Shown here: positions 28,231-37,674 of the stretch, one piece after another
Numbering within the stretch: the stretch's first letter is position 1
Layout of the letters: every line of letters starts with the position of its first letter
Assembly (NCBI RefSeq): GCF_000814005.1
Contig: NZ_JWLK01000003.1
Span: 1-64,000, forward strand
From: Ruegeria sp. ANG-S4
GTDB lineage: Bacteria > Pseudomonadota > Alphaproteobacteria > Rhodobacterales > Rhodobacteraceae
Direction of reading: 5' to 3'
Length of the DNA stretch: 64,000 nucleotides
Program-made: the position numbers and the translations under genes
The notes under the pieces: model-generated
Database searches by the model: none
What the model saw: only the letters and a program-made list of their open reading frames with translations
Told to the model about the DNA's origin: nothing

Positions 28231-29097
28231 TCAATCCAACAAGTTTGTCAGATACGCGCCATATGTGGACTTGGCGAACAGTCGGATCCGCTCTTCCAGG
28301 GCCGCATCATCAATCCAACCGTTTTCCCAGGCAATCTCGTCTAGGCTGCCGGTTTGCATGCCTTGCCGGTCTGTCAGCGTACGCACGAAATTCCCTGCAT
28401 CCAGCAGCGACCCATGCGTACCAGTATCTAGCCAGGCAAAGCCACGACCCATGGTCTGAACATTCAGCAGATCTTCGTTCAGATACATCTCAAGCAATGA
28501 CGTGATCTCAAGCTCGCCACGTTCTGACGGCTGAACCTGACGGGCACGGGCCGGGGCATCCCCGTTTAGGAAATAAAGCCCTGTCACCGCGTAGTTTGAG
28601 GGTGGCTCTTTTGGCTTTTCAATGATACCGCGTACTTTCTGACCTTCGAAATCGACCACGCCATAGCGTTCAGGATCAGCGACGCGATAGGCAAATACGG
28701 TGCCACCGTCCTCTTGCGCATCTGCGGTACGCAGCAAATCCGGCAGACCATGGCCAAAGAAGATATTGTCACCCAGGATCATCGCGGACGGAGCACCCGC
28801 AAGGAAGTCCTCGGCCAAAATATAAGCCTGCGCCAGCCCGTCAGGCGATGGCTGAGTAATCCAAGTGAGCGACAGGCCGTACTGGCTGCCGTCACCCAAC
28901 AGACGCTGAAACTGATCCTGATCCTGTGGCGTCGTGATAATCGCGATCTCGCGGATGTTGGAGAGCATGAGGACGCTGAGCGGATAAAAGATCATCGGCT
29001 TGTCGTAGATCGGCAACAGCTGTTTTGAGACCGCCATGGTGATCGGATAAAGCCGAGTGCCGGACCCACCGGCAAGAATAATACCTTTGCGCTGCAT
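28231..29097 (-). CDS. rfbA: Glucose-1-phosphate thymidylyltransferase
   Basis: A 288-residue enzyme, the usual length for RmlA. It makes dTDP-glucose from dTTP and glucose 1-phosphate, the first step to dTDP-L-rhamnose. The nucleotide-binding signature GIILAGGSGTRLYPIT stands at the N-terminus, followed by KQLLPIYDKPMIFYPLS and LGDNIFFGHGL, and the metal/sugar region EKPKEPPSNYAVTGLYF. It is the last of the four rfb genes on the minus strand, 18 bp after rfbD, and is convergent with the SGNH-like gene. Confidence 0.96.
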   Translation of the reverse strand: MQRKGIILAGGSGTRLYPITMAVSKQLLPIYDKPMIFYPLSVLMLSNIREIAIITTPQDQDQFQRLLGDGSQYGLSLTWITQPSPDGLAQAYILAEDFLAGAPSAMILGDNIFFGHGLPDLLRTADAQEDGGTVFAYRVADPERYGVVDFEGQKVRGIIEKPKEPPSNYAVTGLYFLNGDAPARARQVQPSERGELEITSLLEMYLNEDLLNVQTMGRGFAWLDTGTHGSLLDAGNFVRTLTDRQGMQTGSLDEIAWENGWIDDAALEERIRLFAKSTYGAYLTNLLD

Positions 29098-29115
29098 GAT
29101 CTGTCCTTTCAGGAT

Positions 29116-29979
29116 TCAGCCGCTCGCGACCTTCAATTCAGCCAATACATTGGCCAGACCGATTTTCCAGTCGGGCCGGGTAATTTCGAAGATATCTTTA
29201 AGCCGCGAACACTCCAGACGCGAATTCAGGGGTCTGGGGGCTGGGGTCGGGTAGTCTTTTGTTGGAATGTCTTCGATCTGTGTTGTCAGGCCCGCCTGAG
29301 AGACGATTTCGCGCGCGAAACCTGCCCAACTGACGTCTGGAGCACCGGAATAGTGAAACAGGCCGCCTTCGGCCTGCCGTCCGGTTTTAGCTATGGCTAG
29401 CAACGTGTCAGCTATATCGGCCGCCGGGGTCGGCCCCCCGATCTGATCCGCTATGATGGTCAGCACGTCTCGGGTCTCGGCCAGCCTCAGGATGGTTTTG
29501 ACAAAGTTATGGCCATGCGCTGAAAACACCCAGCTTGTCCGCAGGATCGCAAACCACCCCCCTGCCTGGGCGATCTGTTGCTCTCCCTCCAGCTTGGTCT
29601 GACCGTAAACTCCCAACGGGCTGGCTGGGTCCAGCGGCATTCGGGGATCATCCCCTGTCCCGTCAAAAACATAATCGGTCGAGATATGCAGGAAGGGCAA
29701 ACCTCTTTCTGCTGCGGCGCATGCCATGGCACCTGGCGTATCGCCATTGATCACCTGAGCCAGTTCGGCCTCATCTTCGGCCTTGTCGACCTTCGTATAG
29801 GCCGCGGCATTGATGATCACATCGGTGTCCATGTTTCTGATAGCGTCAGCACAACTCTGCGGATCAGACAGGTCCGCTTGGGAGCGATCCAGCGCCTCAA
29901 TCGTGATGCCATGCGCTGACGCACGTCTGCGCAGTTCCGTGGCCACCTGCCCATTATGGCCGAAGATCAGTGCCTTCAT
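29116..29979 (-). CDS. rfbD: dTDP-4-dehydrorhamnose reductase
   Basis: A 287-residue short-chain-type reductase catalysing the last step to dTDP-L-rhamnose with NAD(P)H. It has the nucleotide-binding loop [12 protein letters not shown], the segment ISTDYVFDG (catalytic Thr), and [10 protein letters not shown] with the Tyr and Lys of the YxxxK pair. Its ATG overlaps the stop of rfbB by 4 bp, so the genes are coupled. Confidence 0.95.
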   Translation of the reverse strand: MKALIFGHNGQVATELRRRASAHGITIEALDRSQADLSDPQSCADAIRNMDTDVIINAAAYTKVDKAEDEAELAQVINGDTPGAMACAAAERGLPFLHISTDYVFDGTGDDPRMPLDPASPLGVYGQTKLEGEQQIAQAGGWFAILRTSWVFSAHGHNFVKTILRLAETRDVLTIIADQIGGPTPAADIADTLLAIAKTGRQAEGGLFHYSGAPDVSWAGFAREIVSQAGLTTQIEDIPTKDYPTPAPRPLNSRLECSRLKDIFEITRPDWKIGLANVLAELKVASG

Positions 29980-31016
29980 TCAGCGACCCCAAGCCGCTCT
30001 CCCACACCGCTGCGGTCCTGCAGAGCAGCCAGCCATGCGCCGTTGTCCAGATACCATTGAACTGTTTGCTCCAGCCCGGTTTCAGGTGTGTAAGAAGGGC
30101 GCCAGTTCAGTTCTTCCCGGACCCGGGTCGGGTCGATTGCATAGCGACGGTCATGGCCGGGACGGTCGGTGACGAAGGTGATCAGATCGGCATAGGGCAT
30201 TTTGTCGGGCTTCAAACGATCGAGTATTGCGCAGAGCATTTTGACCAGATCGAGATTTGTCATCTCGTTCTCCCCGCCTAAATTATAACTGCGTCCCAGT
30301 TCACCTCTTTCCAACACCACAAGCAGCGCCTCGGCGTGGTCTTCGACATGCAGCCAGTCGCGTATATTTTCCCCCGCCCCGTAGATAGGAATGGGCTTGC
30401 CAGACAACGCATTCAGGATCACGACCGGGATCAGCTTTTCCGGAAACTGATAGGGGCCGTAATTGTTCGAGCAATTGGTAAGCACCACAGGCAGACCATA
30501 GGTTTCGCGCCAGGCCCGGACAAGGTGGTCAGATCCGGCCTTCGAGGCCGAATAAGGCGAATTGGGCTGGTAGGGGCTATCTTCGGTGAAAAGGCCGGTC
30601 TCGCCCAAAGATCCAAAGACCTCATCGGTCGAAATGTGATGAAAGCGGAAGCTCTCGGGGCGGCCAGCATCCATCCAGTAGGCACGCGCCGCCTCCAGCA
30701 GCACATAGGTGCCGGTGATATTGGTGTCGATAAAGGCGGCGGGACCGTCAATAGAACGATCAACATGGCTTTCGGCGGCCAGATGCATGATCGCATCGGG
30801 TTGATGCCTGCGCAGAATGCTGGCCATCGCAGCGGCGTCCCGGATATCGGCGTGCTCAAAGCTATATTCAGGCGCAAGCGCCACCGTGGCAACATTGTCC
30901 AGACAGGCCGCGTAGGTAAGAGCATCGACATTCACAACAGAATGCCCTTCGGCAATCGCGCGGCGGATAACGGCAGAGCCGATAAAACCCGCGCCGCCCG
31001 TGACCAAAATTTTCAT
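29976..31016 (-). CDS. rfbB: dTDP-glucose 4,6-dehydratase
   Basis: A 346-residue NAD-dependent dehydratase that converts dTDP-glucose to dTDP-4-keto-6-deoxyglucose. It has the dinucleotide loop [27 protein letters not shown] with the active-site Thr-Asp-Glu, [10 protein letters not shown] (YxxxK) and [20 protein letters not shown] at 31016 is preferred over a TTG two codons upstream, and it overlaps the rfbC stop by one base. Its product may also feed the nearby DegT-type aminotransferase. Confidence 0.96.
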   Translation of the reverse strand: MKILVTGGAGFIGSAVIRRAIAEGHSVVNVDALTYAACLDNVATVALAPEYSFEHADIRDAAAMASILRRHQPDAIMHLAAESHVDRSIDGPAAFIDTNITGTYVLLEAARAYWMDAGRPESFRFHHISTDEVFGSLGETGLFTEDSPYQPNSPYSASKAGSDHLVRAWRETYGLPVVLTNCSNNYGPYQFPEKLIPVVILNALSGKPIPIYGAGENIRDWLHVEDHAEALLVVLERGELGRSYNLGGENEMTNLDLVKMLCAILDRLKPDKMPYADLITFVTDRPGHDRRYAIDPTRVREELNWRPSYTPETGLEQTVQWYLDNGAWLAALQDRSGVGERLGVAE

Positions 31017-31582
31017 TAACAATCCTCAATCGTAAACGGGGTCTCTGTGTCTTGCAAAAATGGCGCTGATTTATCTTTATCCGACAATTGCGGTTCGACC
31101 ATACCCAACGGCCAATTGATTCCAATATCGGGATCATCCCACCGAATAACGCCTTCTGTTTCCGGAGCGTACGTATTCGAACATTTGTATATGATCTCGG
31201 TATCGGGCTCCAATGTCATGAACCCATGCGCGAAACCCGCAGGTACCAGCAGCATCCGGCCACTCTCGAAACTCAATTCCTCACCGACCCACTGGCCAAA
31301 TGTGGGTGAACCCTTACGGATGTCCACCGCGACATCGAAAAGTCGTCCCCGCCCGCAGCGCACCAGCTTCGCCTGCACTTTTGGCGGCGCTTGGAAATGC
31401 AGGCCGCGTACAGTGCCGACGGCGCAGGACAGGGAATGATTGTCCTGAACGAACACTGTCTTGATACCACCCGCAGCAAAACTATCCTGATTATAGGTTT
31501 CCTCAAAGAACCCGCGAGGATCGGTAAATCGTTTAGGCGTAACCAAAATCACTTCCGGAACAGCAAGACGCGTCAACTTCAT
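31016..31582 (-). CDS. rfbC: dTDP-4-dehydrorhamnose 3,5-epimerase
   Basis: A 188-residue cupin-fold epimerase, the standard RmlC length. It has [13 protein letters not shown], the VRGLHFQ segment with the catalytic histidine, and [15 protein letters not shown], followed by [12 protein letters not shown]. It is the promoter-proximal gene of the rfbC-rfbB-rfbD-rfbA operon. The order C-B-D-A differs from the enteric B-D-A-C order. The gene is divergent from the aminotransferase gene across 354 bp. Confidence 0.95.
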   Translation of the reverse strand: MKLTRLAVPEVILVTPKRFTDPRGFFEETYNQDSFAAGGIKTVFVQDNHSLSCAVGTVRGLHFQAPPKVQAKLVRCGRGRLFDVAVDIRKGSPTFGQWVGEELSFESGRMLLVPAGFAHGFMTLEPDTEIIYKCSNTYAPETEGVIRWDDPDIGINWPLGMVEPQLSDKDKSAPFLQDTETPFTIEDC

Positions 31583-31936
31583 AATTTAAATTCTCTTTTC
31601 CCGCGATCCACCGGCGCAATGTCCAAAGATTCTGCCATATCCGTTTGTATTTAGCCAAACCTATGTTTAACGCTCTGGGAATAACAAGTTTAAAACAGGT
31701 CCATTACACGGGCAAAATCCGAGCAAATCAGCTTGGTTACAAAAGTCTGTTATCGCCGCAGTTCAGATATATTTGACAATACGGCACCTCACCGTCTCTT
31801 TTGACAGAAGGGCTTGATTGTCTCGACCCGCACCATTGAAGGCTCAGACATTCACAATTCGTTGTGACCGCAAAGCTTGACCGGGAAGGCAACCTTTGTT
31901 CCAATATATTCGTTCACATCAAAGGTATGGCGAAAA
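31583..31936. other. Divergent promoter region between rfb operon and aminotransferase
   Basis: 354 bp between two divergent units. Two TTGACA hexamers occur near 31775 and 31801 on the plus strand and could be -35 boxes for the aminotransferase operon, but I see no convincing matched -10. The sequence is AT-rich. No gene is supported. Confidence 0.4.
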
Positions 31937-33100
31937 ATGTCTCTTGTCGCACAAAAGACCCTTAGGCCAACCCAACCAAGTGTTTCGCACTCTACAGAGT
32001 TATTTGTAACCCGACCAAATTTACCGCCTTTGGAAAAGGTGGTGCGCCATATGGAGTCGATGTGGGAGTCGCGTATCCTTACCAATAACGGCCCAATCGC
32101 ACGAAAGTTCGAAACCGAACTTGGTGAATATCTGGGCGTCCCCAGCCCTAGGGTTGTCGCCAATTGCACCCTCGGCCTTGTGATTGCACTACGGGCTTTG
32201 GGTGTCACAGGCGAAGTCATAACCTCACCCTTTTCTTTTGTGGCGACGACAAACGCGATCATAATGGCCGGGGCGCAGCCTGTCTTTGCGGATATCGATC
32301 CGGTTACCCTAAATATTTCTCCAAGCGCCGTAGAGCGGCTCATTTCACCAAAGACCGAAGCCGTTCTGGGCATTCACAGCTTTGGCAATCCGTGCAATCT
32401 TGCTGAACTTCATGCTCTTGCAGAACGCCACGGCATCCCCCTTGTCTATGATGCAGCACATGCATTCGGGGTTCGCGTCGGCGCGCGAAGCCTTCTGGAT
32501 TACGGGACCTGTGCAGTCACAAGCTTTCACGCAACCAAAGTGTTCAATACGCTGGAGGGCGGCGCTGTCTTTTCGCGTGATCCTGCGCTCCTGAAGCGCG
32601 TAGATGCTCTGATCAATCATGGCTTCGAAGGCGAAACAAACGTTCTTAATTGGGGAATAAATGCCAAAATGAGCGAATTGCACGCAGCCGTTGGTCTTGA
32701 ACAATTACCTTATGTCACCGGCAACATCAAAGCGCGCGGAAAGCTGGTAAATCAATATATTGACGGTCTGTCCGGGATCGAGGGGCTGAGCTTTGCCCGG
32801 CCACCAGCCGATGTCACGACGAACCACTATTTGTTCCCGGTTATGGTCGACCAGAGCTATCCGTTGTCCCGCGATGCCCTAAACGACTTTCTGGCACAGC
32901 ATAATATCTTTGCCCGACGTTATTTTTACCCGCTTATTTCGGATATGCAGCCCTATCGCGACCTGCCATCGGCAGTTCCACAAACGCTTCCGGTTGCCCA
33001 AGATATTGCGGCGCGCATCCTGTGTTTACCCCTTTTTCCGGAATTGGACCCGACAGACCAGAATTGGGTCATCAGTCTTTTACGAGATCCATCTTGCTGA
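31937..33100 (+). CDS. DegT/DnrJ/EryC1/StrS family sugar aminotransferase
   Basis: A 387-residue PLP enzyme. It has the phosphate-binding and cofactor residues of the family: Asp172 in YDAAHAFG and the Schiff-base Lys201 in SFHATKVFNTLEGG. The family transfers an amino group to a keto-sugar nucleotide. The likely substrate here is dTDP-4-keto-6-deoxyglucose from RfbB next door, giving a 4-amino-4,6-dideoxy sugar, but this rests on neighbourhood. ATG at 31937 is preferred over a TTG at 31877 that would add 20 residues with no family match. The next gene overlaps its end. Confidence 0.85.
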   Translation: MSLVAQKTLRPTQPSVSHSTELFVTRPNLPPLEKVVRHMESMWESRILTNNGPIARKFETELGEYLGVPSPRVVANCTLGLVIALRALGVTGEVITSPFSFVATTNAIIMAGAQPVFADIDPVTLNISPSAVERLISPKTEAVLGIHSFGNPCNLAELHALAERHGIPLVYDAAHAFGVRVGARSLLDYGTCAVTSFHATKVFNTLEGGAVFSRDPALLKRVDALINHGFEGETNVLNWGINAKMSELHAAVGLEQLPYVTGNIKARGKLVNQYIDGLSGIEGLSFARPPADVTTNHYLFPVMVDQSYPLSRDALNDFLAQHNIFARRYFYPLISDMQPYRDLPSAVPQTLPVAQDIAARILCLPLFPELDPTDQNWVISLLRDPSC

Positions 33101-34149
33101 ATTATGCAAAGGTATTGTGGGCCTTTCACCGGTTAAGGTCTGGGCATCGGCCAGACCTCAAGGACATTGCCGTCAAAACCTGGGACCTGTGTGCTGAGGA
33201 AACAACAACCGTGGCACCCGCGATCTATCTGGATGGTACTCTGGATAAAATCAGCGCCTATTCCCCATGGTCCTCTCAGGAATACGAAAAACCCAGAGTG
33301 CTTGGGGGCACGGCGACGCATGCCCGTTCAACAGCATATCTGCTGCGCGATGTCAGAATAAATGGCGCCTGGATTTATAGCGAAGCATTCAAGGCGCAAC
33401 ATGGTTTCGGACCAGACAAGCTGTTCCAGCGTCACCCGAGGGAATTCACAAAGCTGGATCATGTCCACCTAGTATCAAATTCACCTGGCAGCAACTTTTT
33501 TGGCAATTTTCTTCTCGATGAATTCCCGCTGGAACTACTTCCAAAAGCTGGTGACAATAGGATCGGCCTACAGACCAAAGCCTACGAACACGAGGCTGGT
33601 TACCGGGAGATACTGGGATTGCCCCGTCCGCTGCGGGTCGGTCGCGCCCGGTGCCACGAAGTCATCGTCTACAGAGATTTTGCGCAAAACAGCTTGAAAC
33701 AGGGTCGTTATCAGACGCTGCGACAACGCCTGCGTCACTCGATAAATGAAACTGCTTCCGAAAGCTTCAAGCGGGTGTATCTCAAACGCGGTGTAACGGG
33801 CGAAGCTCGCATCGTTGCGAATGAGCATGATCTCGAAGAACATTTGACTAATCTGGGCTTCGATATCGTAGAACCTGCGGTCCTCAGCACCCAAGATGTT
33901 TGCCGCAGAATGATAGACGCAAAACTGGTCATAAGTGTCGAAGGCAGCCATCTTGCACATGCCATCTATACTATGGCTGATGATGCCGCACTTCTTGTTC
34001 TCGAGCCCCCGGATCGCTTTGCGATGCCTTACAAGGATTTCACCGACCGGATGAATATGCGCTTCGCCTTTCTGGTTGGAGACCATGCCCAAAACGGTTT
34101 CAACGTTGATCTTACCGATCTGGATCGTCTGATTGATCTGCTCACATGA
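33094..34149 (+). CDS. Glycosyltransferase family 61 (DUF563)
   Basis: A protein of about 351 residues. The C-terminal half carries the DUF563/GT61 pattern: VYLKRG, later IVEPAVLSTQDV and LVISVEGSHLAHAIYTM, with the central NFLLDEFPLELL region. In bacteria such enzymes add sugars to surface polysaccharides; the donor is unknown. The start is uncertain. A TTG at 33094 overlaps the aminotransferase stop by 7 bp and is chosen here; a GTG at 33022 would overlap by 79 bp. Its stop overlaps the ATG of the next glycosyltransferase by 4 bp. Confidence 0.75.
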   Translation: MLNYAKVLWAFHRLRSGHRPDLKDIAVKTWDLCAEETTTVAPAIYLDGTLDKISAYSPWSSQEYEKPRVLGGTATHARSTAYLLRDVRINGAWIYSEAFKAQHGFGPDKLFQRHPREFTKLDHVHLVSNSPGSNFFGNFLLDEFPLELLPKAGDNRIGLQTKAYEHEAGYREILGLPRPLRVGRARCHEVIVYRDFAQNSLKQGRYQTLRQRLRHSINETASESFKRVYLKRGVTGEARIVANEHDLEEHLTNLGFDIVEPAVLSTQDVCRRMIDAKLVISVEGSHLAHAIYTMADDAALLVLEPPDRFAMPYKDFTDRMNMRFAFLVGDHAQNGFNVDLTDLDRLIDLLT

Positions 34150-35339
34150 CAAAACCACTTCATGCGACGGAATTGATTTTGCTGCCGGTACTAAAGGCCC
34201 ACCGGACCCAGGACGGGCAACTTGTTGTAACGCAAAAATACCTTGATGGCGCGGCTGAATACGCAAAAAACTGGCCTGGGCCCGTAACCAGCCTTTTTGA
34301 GGTGTCTGCGTGGTCATTGACCGACATGGATCAAGTCGATGTCAGTGACATGGTTTTGAATCACAACATCGAATTCCGACCGTCCGACCCGCGCAAGCTG
34401 GCCGACAGGCTGAAGACAGCAGCACTTGTCGTGGGCTTCCTTTCACCATTCGAGCGGGCGACAACCGAGTTGTGTAACAAAATCGGGGTGCCGGTGGTAC
34501 ATGTGTCGGAATACACGCTCAGGACCGAATGGCAGATTATCGACTCCGGTGCCACAAACTCCATTATAAAACTGCGGCAAAAGCTTTGGGCATGGCGGGC
34601 GGCGCGGACCAAGCGATATTTGATACGGTTGTCCGCCGGCCTACAATGCAATGGCACGCCTACCTATGACGCCTACCGAGCGCTTTGTCCGGGTGCATTA
34701 TTATACTTTGATAATCGCGTCAGAAAGTCCGACTTAATTAATTCTTGCTTGCTGCAGAAAAGGGTTGAACGGGTGTTGTCTTCAGGCAAGTTGAGACTGG
34801 TGTTTGGCGGACGTTTCCTTCCCATGAAAGGCGTGATGCACCTTCCAAAAGTTGCACTGGAACTGCGCAAGCTTGGAATACCATTCGAATTGTCAATACA
34901 TGGTGCCGGCAAACAGGAAGCACCACTCAGGCGCGCAATTGAAGAAAATGGCCTGTCCGCTCACGTCTCAATCTTCCCGCCAACGGATTTCCTCACCGGT
35001 TGGGTCCCCGTGCTAAAGGAAAAGTACGATCTTTTCATTTGCTGTCATCTGCAAGGGGACCCATCAAGCACATATTCCGAAACAATGTCCTGCGGATTAC
35101 CGATCGCAGGATACGACAATGAAGCCTTCGCAGGGATTGCCACGCTTTCCGAGGCCGGTTTTCTGGCCCCCTTGGGGGATTATAAGGCGCTTGCGCAAGT
35201 CATTGCCGGGTTGCATGCGGATCGCAATCGCATCGTAGAGGCGGCACAACGCGCGCGCGCGTTCTCGGAACAACATTGTTTCGAAACGACGTTTGAGCGA
35301 CGTACATCCCATTTTTTGCGACTTAGCCGCATTCCATAG
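34146..35339 (+). CDS. Glycosyltransferase family 4-like
   Basis: A 397-residue GT-B enzyme. The donor half shows LRLVFGGRFLPMKGVMHLPK, FELSIHGAGKQEAPLRRAIE and YSETMSCGLPIAGYDNEAF, which carries the family's E-x7-type motif with variation. The N-terminal half has no strong signature. It is the third gene of the aminotransferase operon, coupled to the GT61 gene by an ATGA overlap, so the three probably act on the same sugar branch. Confidence 0.78.
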   Translation: MTKPLHATELILLPVLKAHRTQDGQLVVTQKYLDGAAEYAKNWPGPVTSLFEVSAWSLTDMDQVDVSDMVLNHNIEFRPSDPRKLADRLKTAALVVGFLSPFERATTELCNKIGVPVVHVSEYTLRTEWQIIDSGATNSIIKLRQKLWAWRAARTKRYLIRLSAGLQCNGTPTYDAYRALCPGALLYFDNRVRKSDLINSCLLQKRVERVLSSGKLRLVFGGRFLPMKGVMHLPKVALELRKLGIPFELSIHGAGKQEAPLRRAIEENGLSAHVSIFPPTDFLTGWVPVLKEKYDLFICCHLQGDPSSTYSETMSCGLPIAGYDNEAFAGIATLSEAGFLAPLGDYKALAQVIAGLHADRNRIVEAAQRARAFSEQHCFETTFERRTSHFLRLSRIP

Positions 35340-35408
35340 CTTGTCAAACAGACCCCTCTTTACAAGGCTGCAACCTCTGAAATACGCCAACTTCGATTTC
35401 AGGGTCAG

Positions 35409-36200
35409 CTACGGCCCCGGAAAGAATTCGGATGTGTATCCGCGCAGGTGATAGAACAACAATCCTCGCCACTCATGCGCCCCCTTGTCAGTCAAACGCA
35501 AGCCATCAAGCAGGGCATAACGATAGAACGGATCAAAAGGCGGAATCCATTCAAAATCAATCGGGTATGGGATCGGCTCGAACCCATGCGCGCGAAACAC
35601 CCCGATAATGCGCGGCATGCGATGGGATGGCGCTATGACCCACCAATCCTGATCTCTGTCGTCACCGATCAATGACAGGGCACTGCGCACGCGATCCTGA
35701 GTGGTCATTGTCACGGGGTCGATGGAGATACGGTCGGGTGAAATGCCAAATGCCGTCATGACCCGCTCCATTCCTTCGGCAGGCCGGTATGGAGACGGTG
35801 TGGAACCTGCCCCATCTATCAAAAGTATTTTTGCACTCGGAAAGCGTTTGGCCAGCAATACAGCTATTGGAACCGCCTCCCCTCCATCGCCGAGATCCAT
35901 CAAAGCATTGTTATGGGCCGCGTGTACTTCATTCATGCCACCTCCGAGCACAATCAACCCAAACGGCGGTGACGCGTCCTCCAGAACGATAGGAGGAAAC
36001 CGCGCAACGAGAGGTGCAATCAGCACTTCGCTCAGACTCGTGTAACCCAGAAGTCCAAACCCCGCCACACCCATTGCCAGGCAGATCAGGGCGGTCCTCC
36101 TCCACCAAATCACCAATGCAAAAAGCCCCAGAAAAATGAGGCAAAAGAACATATTCGAAGGTGTTGTAAGAAAATTAATGACAATGATTAGAAAGGTCAT
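35409..36200 (-). CDS. YdcF/SanA-like DUF218 membrane protein
   Basis: A 263-residue protein with two N-terminal membrane helices (about 3-45) and a periplasmic or cytoplasmic DUF218 domain. The domain shows GLIVLGGGM, LLIDGAGSTPSPYRPAEGMERVM and WWVIAPSHRMPRIIGVFRAHG, the usual family order. Members such as ElyC and SanA act in envelope or undecaprenyl-carrier homeostasis; the molecular role is not settled. ATG at 36200 is preferred over a TTG at 36212. It is convergent with the glycosyltransferase operon, 69 bp away. Confidence 0.8.
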   Translation of the reverse strand: MTFLIIVINFLTTPSNMFFCLIFLGLFALVIWWRRTALICLAMGVAGFGLLGYTSLSEVLIAPLVARFPPIVLEDASPPFGLIVLGGGMNEVHAAHNNALMDLGDGGEAVPIAVLLAKRFPSAKILLIDGAGSTPSPYRPAEGMERVMTAFGISPDRISIDPVTMTTQDRVRSALSLIGDDRDQDWWVIAPSHRMPRIIGVFRAHGFEPIPYPIDFEWIPPFDPFYRYALLDGLRLTDKGAHEWRGLLFYHLRGYTSEFFPGP

Positions 36201-36230
36201 ACTCAGTTCCAAATGCGTAATTTGAGTAAA

Positions 36231-36480
36231 TCAGTCTTTATCGTCTTCTGTCACCATAAAGAAATCCATTGCGAACTTTTGACCATTGATCGTCTTGGCA
36301 TCAACGCCCGAGCGGCGACTGGCTTTATCTGGTTGGAGGCTGGTCCATAGTTTCTTCAAAGATACGCTGTATCCCTAGACACACGATCCCGCTCTTGCGG
36401 CCGATCAGGGTGCGCGTATTTACGAATATGCCTCAAGAGAAAAGGCGATTGATCAAGGCATGGATCTACCGGAGCAATGA
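36231..36480. pseudogene. Coding-like gene fragments between DUF218 gene and parB
   Basis: Two short stretches look like protein C-termini. On the minus strand 36231-36359 reads to KTINGQKFAMDFFMVTEDDK, ending in TGA. On the plus strand the frame ending at 36478-36480 reads ARIYEYASREKAIDQG up to a TGA. Neither has a good start or a family I recognise. They are probably debris of genes lost when this backbone was rearranged. Confidence 0.25.
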
Positions 36481-36509
36481 GCAAAGTTCTTATCACTTGT
36501 ATCGAAAAA

Positions 36510-36527
36510 TGTTTCGCTCGCGAAACA
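36510..36527 (+). promoter_or_regulatory. parS-like centromere site 1
   Basis: TGTTTCGCTCGCGAAACA is a palindrome with 8-base arms around two bases. It resembles chromosomal parS (TGTTTCACGTGAAACA) in its outer bases. It abuts the parB stop codon at 36528. A second copy lies at 37633 on the other side of parB. It is the probable binding site of the ParB encoded here. Confidence 0.75.
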
Positions 36528-37553
36528 TCAGTCGGCCTGAGTTTCCAGCCAGATCTTTAACCGGTCAATGAAACCAGCATCCAATTTGTCACCGCTCAGT
36601 ACCAGCTTTTGTCCCCGCTCAATCTGTTGAATACGGATTCCAGCTATGACCTCCGCCGGGTTACTGCTGTTTTCTGCGGCAGGCATTTGTGGCCTCCCAT
36701 TACGCCCTACGTCGGAGATTAGTTCAGCTATCGCCTTGGCTTCGTCATCGGCACTTTCCGGAGGATCGTCGCTCAGCCTTTGCGCAATGCGCGTGCTCAA
36801 ATTCTGATCGTCCTTCAGAGCCTTTGACAAAGCCAATCCCAAACGCTCGGGTATTGAAGCAGCAAACCGCAAATCTTCGTCAAGTGCTTGGTAGATTACT
36901 ATAAATGAGCCAATCTTTGACCGTTTGGCGCGGCTAGCCGTCGAAAACAAACTCCGCAGGGCGCTTCCTTCGTCCGCATAGACCCCCTGCTCGGCCGCCC
37001 GCGCCGCGATCCGGGCGCGTTCGTAATAAGACAGCCCGACGCGGATCTCGTTTTCCTCGACCATCGCCAGATAGGCGTCCGAAGCGCCTTCCGGACGTCT
37101 GTGCAGCGCCTGTACAGTGGCAAAACGATCCTCGTCAGTTTCTGCATGCAGGGTCTTCAATGCGGTCAGGCGGCGCCAGCCAGAGATCAGGCCGAACCGG
37201 CCCTCGGCCAGCTTGACCACTTCAATGGGGGTCTGCTGACCACGCGCGCGAATGCTTTCGATCAGGGCCGTCATCTCGTCCCCATCCACCGCGATCCGGT
37301 CGCGCACCAGATGGGTCTCTTCGATAGCCGTCAGCGGCACCTGCTGCACCAGCCGACCCTCGGCCCGGGCGGTTCGGATTTCGGCACTTAGATCGTCCAC
37401 CGCCGCCTGCAATGCCGTATCACCGGCCACCTGCGCAATGGGGGGTGCGGATTGAACGGGCGGGAACATGGATTTCGTTTCGGGTGCCGTGCCCGGAACT
37501 CCGACAGGCTGGAGATCAGAGCGGGCAGGGGTCAGCCGTTTGCGTTTTGCCAT
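36528..37553 (-). CDS. parB: ParB-family partition protein
   Basis: A 341-residue DNA-binding partition protein. The N-terminal ParB/Srx-like domain includes RDRIAVDGDEMTALIESI, TPIEVVKL and the GWRRLTAL segment that corresponds to the conserved GERR box, with Trp in place of Glu. A helix-turn-helix region follows (ENEIRVGLSYYERARIAARAAEQGVY, given in parts), then a variable C-terminal part for dimerisation. It lies downstream of parA in the same direction, with 121 bp between them. Two parS-like palindromes flank the gene, which fits a self-contained partition cassette. Confidence 0.9.
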   Translation of the reverse strand: MAKRKRLTPARSDLQPVGVPGTAPETKSMFPPVQSAPPIAQVAGDTALQAAVDDLSAEIRTARAEGRLVQQVPLTAIEETHLVRDRIAVDGDEMTALIESIRARGQQTPIEVVKLAEGRFGLISGWRRLTALKTLHAETDEDRFATVQALHRRPEGASDAYLAMVEENEIRVGLSYYERARIAARAAEQGVYADEGSALRSLFSTASRAKRSKIGSFIVIYQALDEDLRFAASIPERLGLALSKALKDDQNLSTRIAQRLSDDPPESADDEAKAIAELISDVGRNGRPQMPAAENSSNPAEVIAGIRIQQIERGQKLVLSGDKLDAGFIDRLKIWLETQAD

Positions 37554-37632
37554 GTCAAATCCTCCTTATCCACCGATCATAGACTCTGTTGTATGCCATC
37601 CGTTTGCCGGTCCGTACGGTGCGGGGCGCGGA

Positions 37633-37650
37633 TGTTTCGCGCACGAAACA
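37633..37650 (+). promoter_or_regulatory. parS-like centromere site 2
   Basis: TGTTTCGCGCACGAAACA has 7-base arms identical to those of the site at 36510 (TGTTTCG/CGAAACA) around a different centre. It lies in the 121-bp gap between parA and parB, so ParB binding here could both seed partition complexes and affect parB expression. Confidence 0.72.
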
Positions 37651-37674
37651 TTCACCGGGGCAGGGCAGGGGGGT

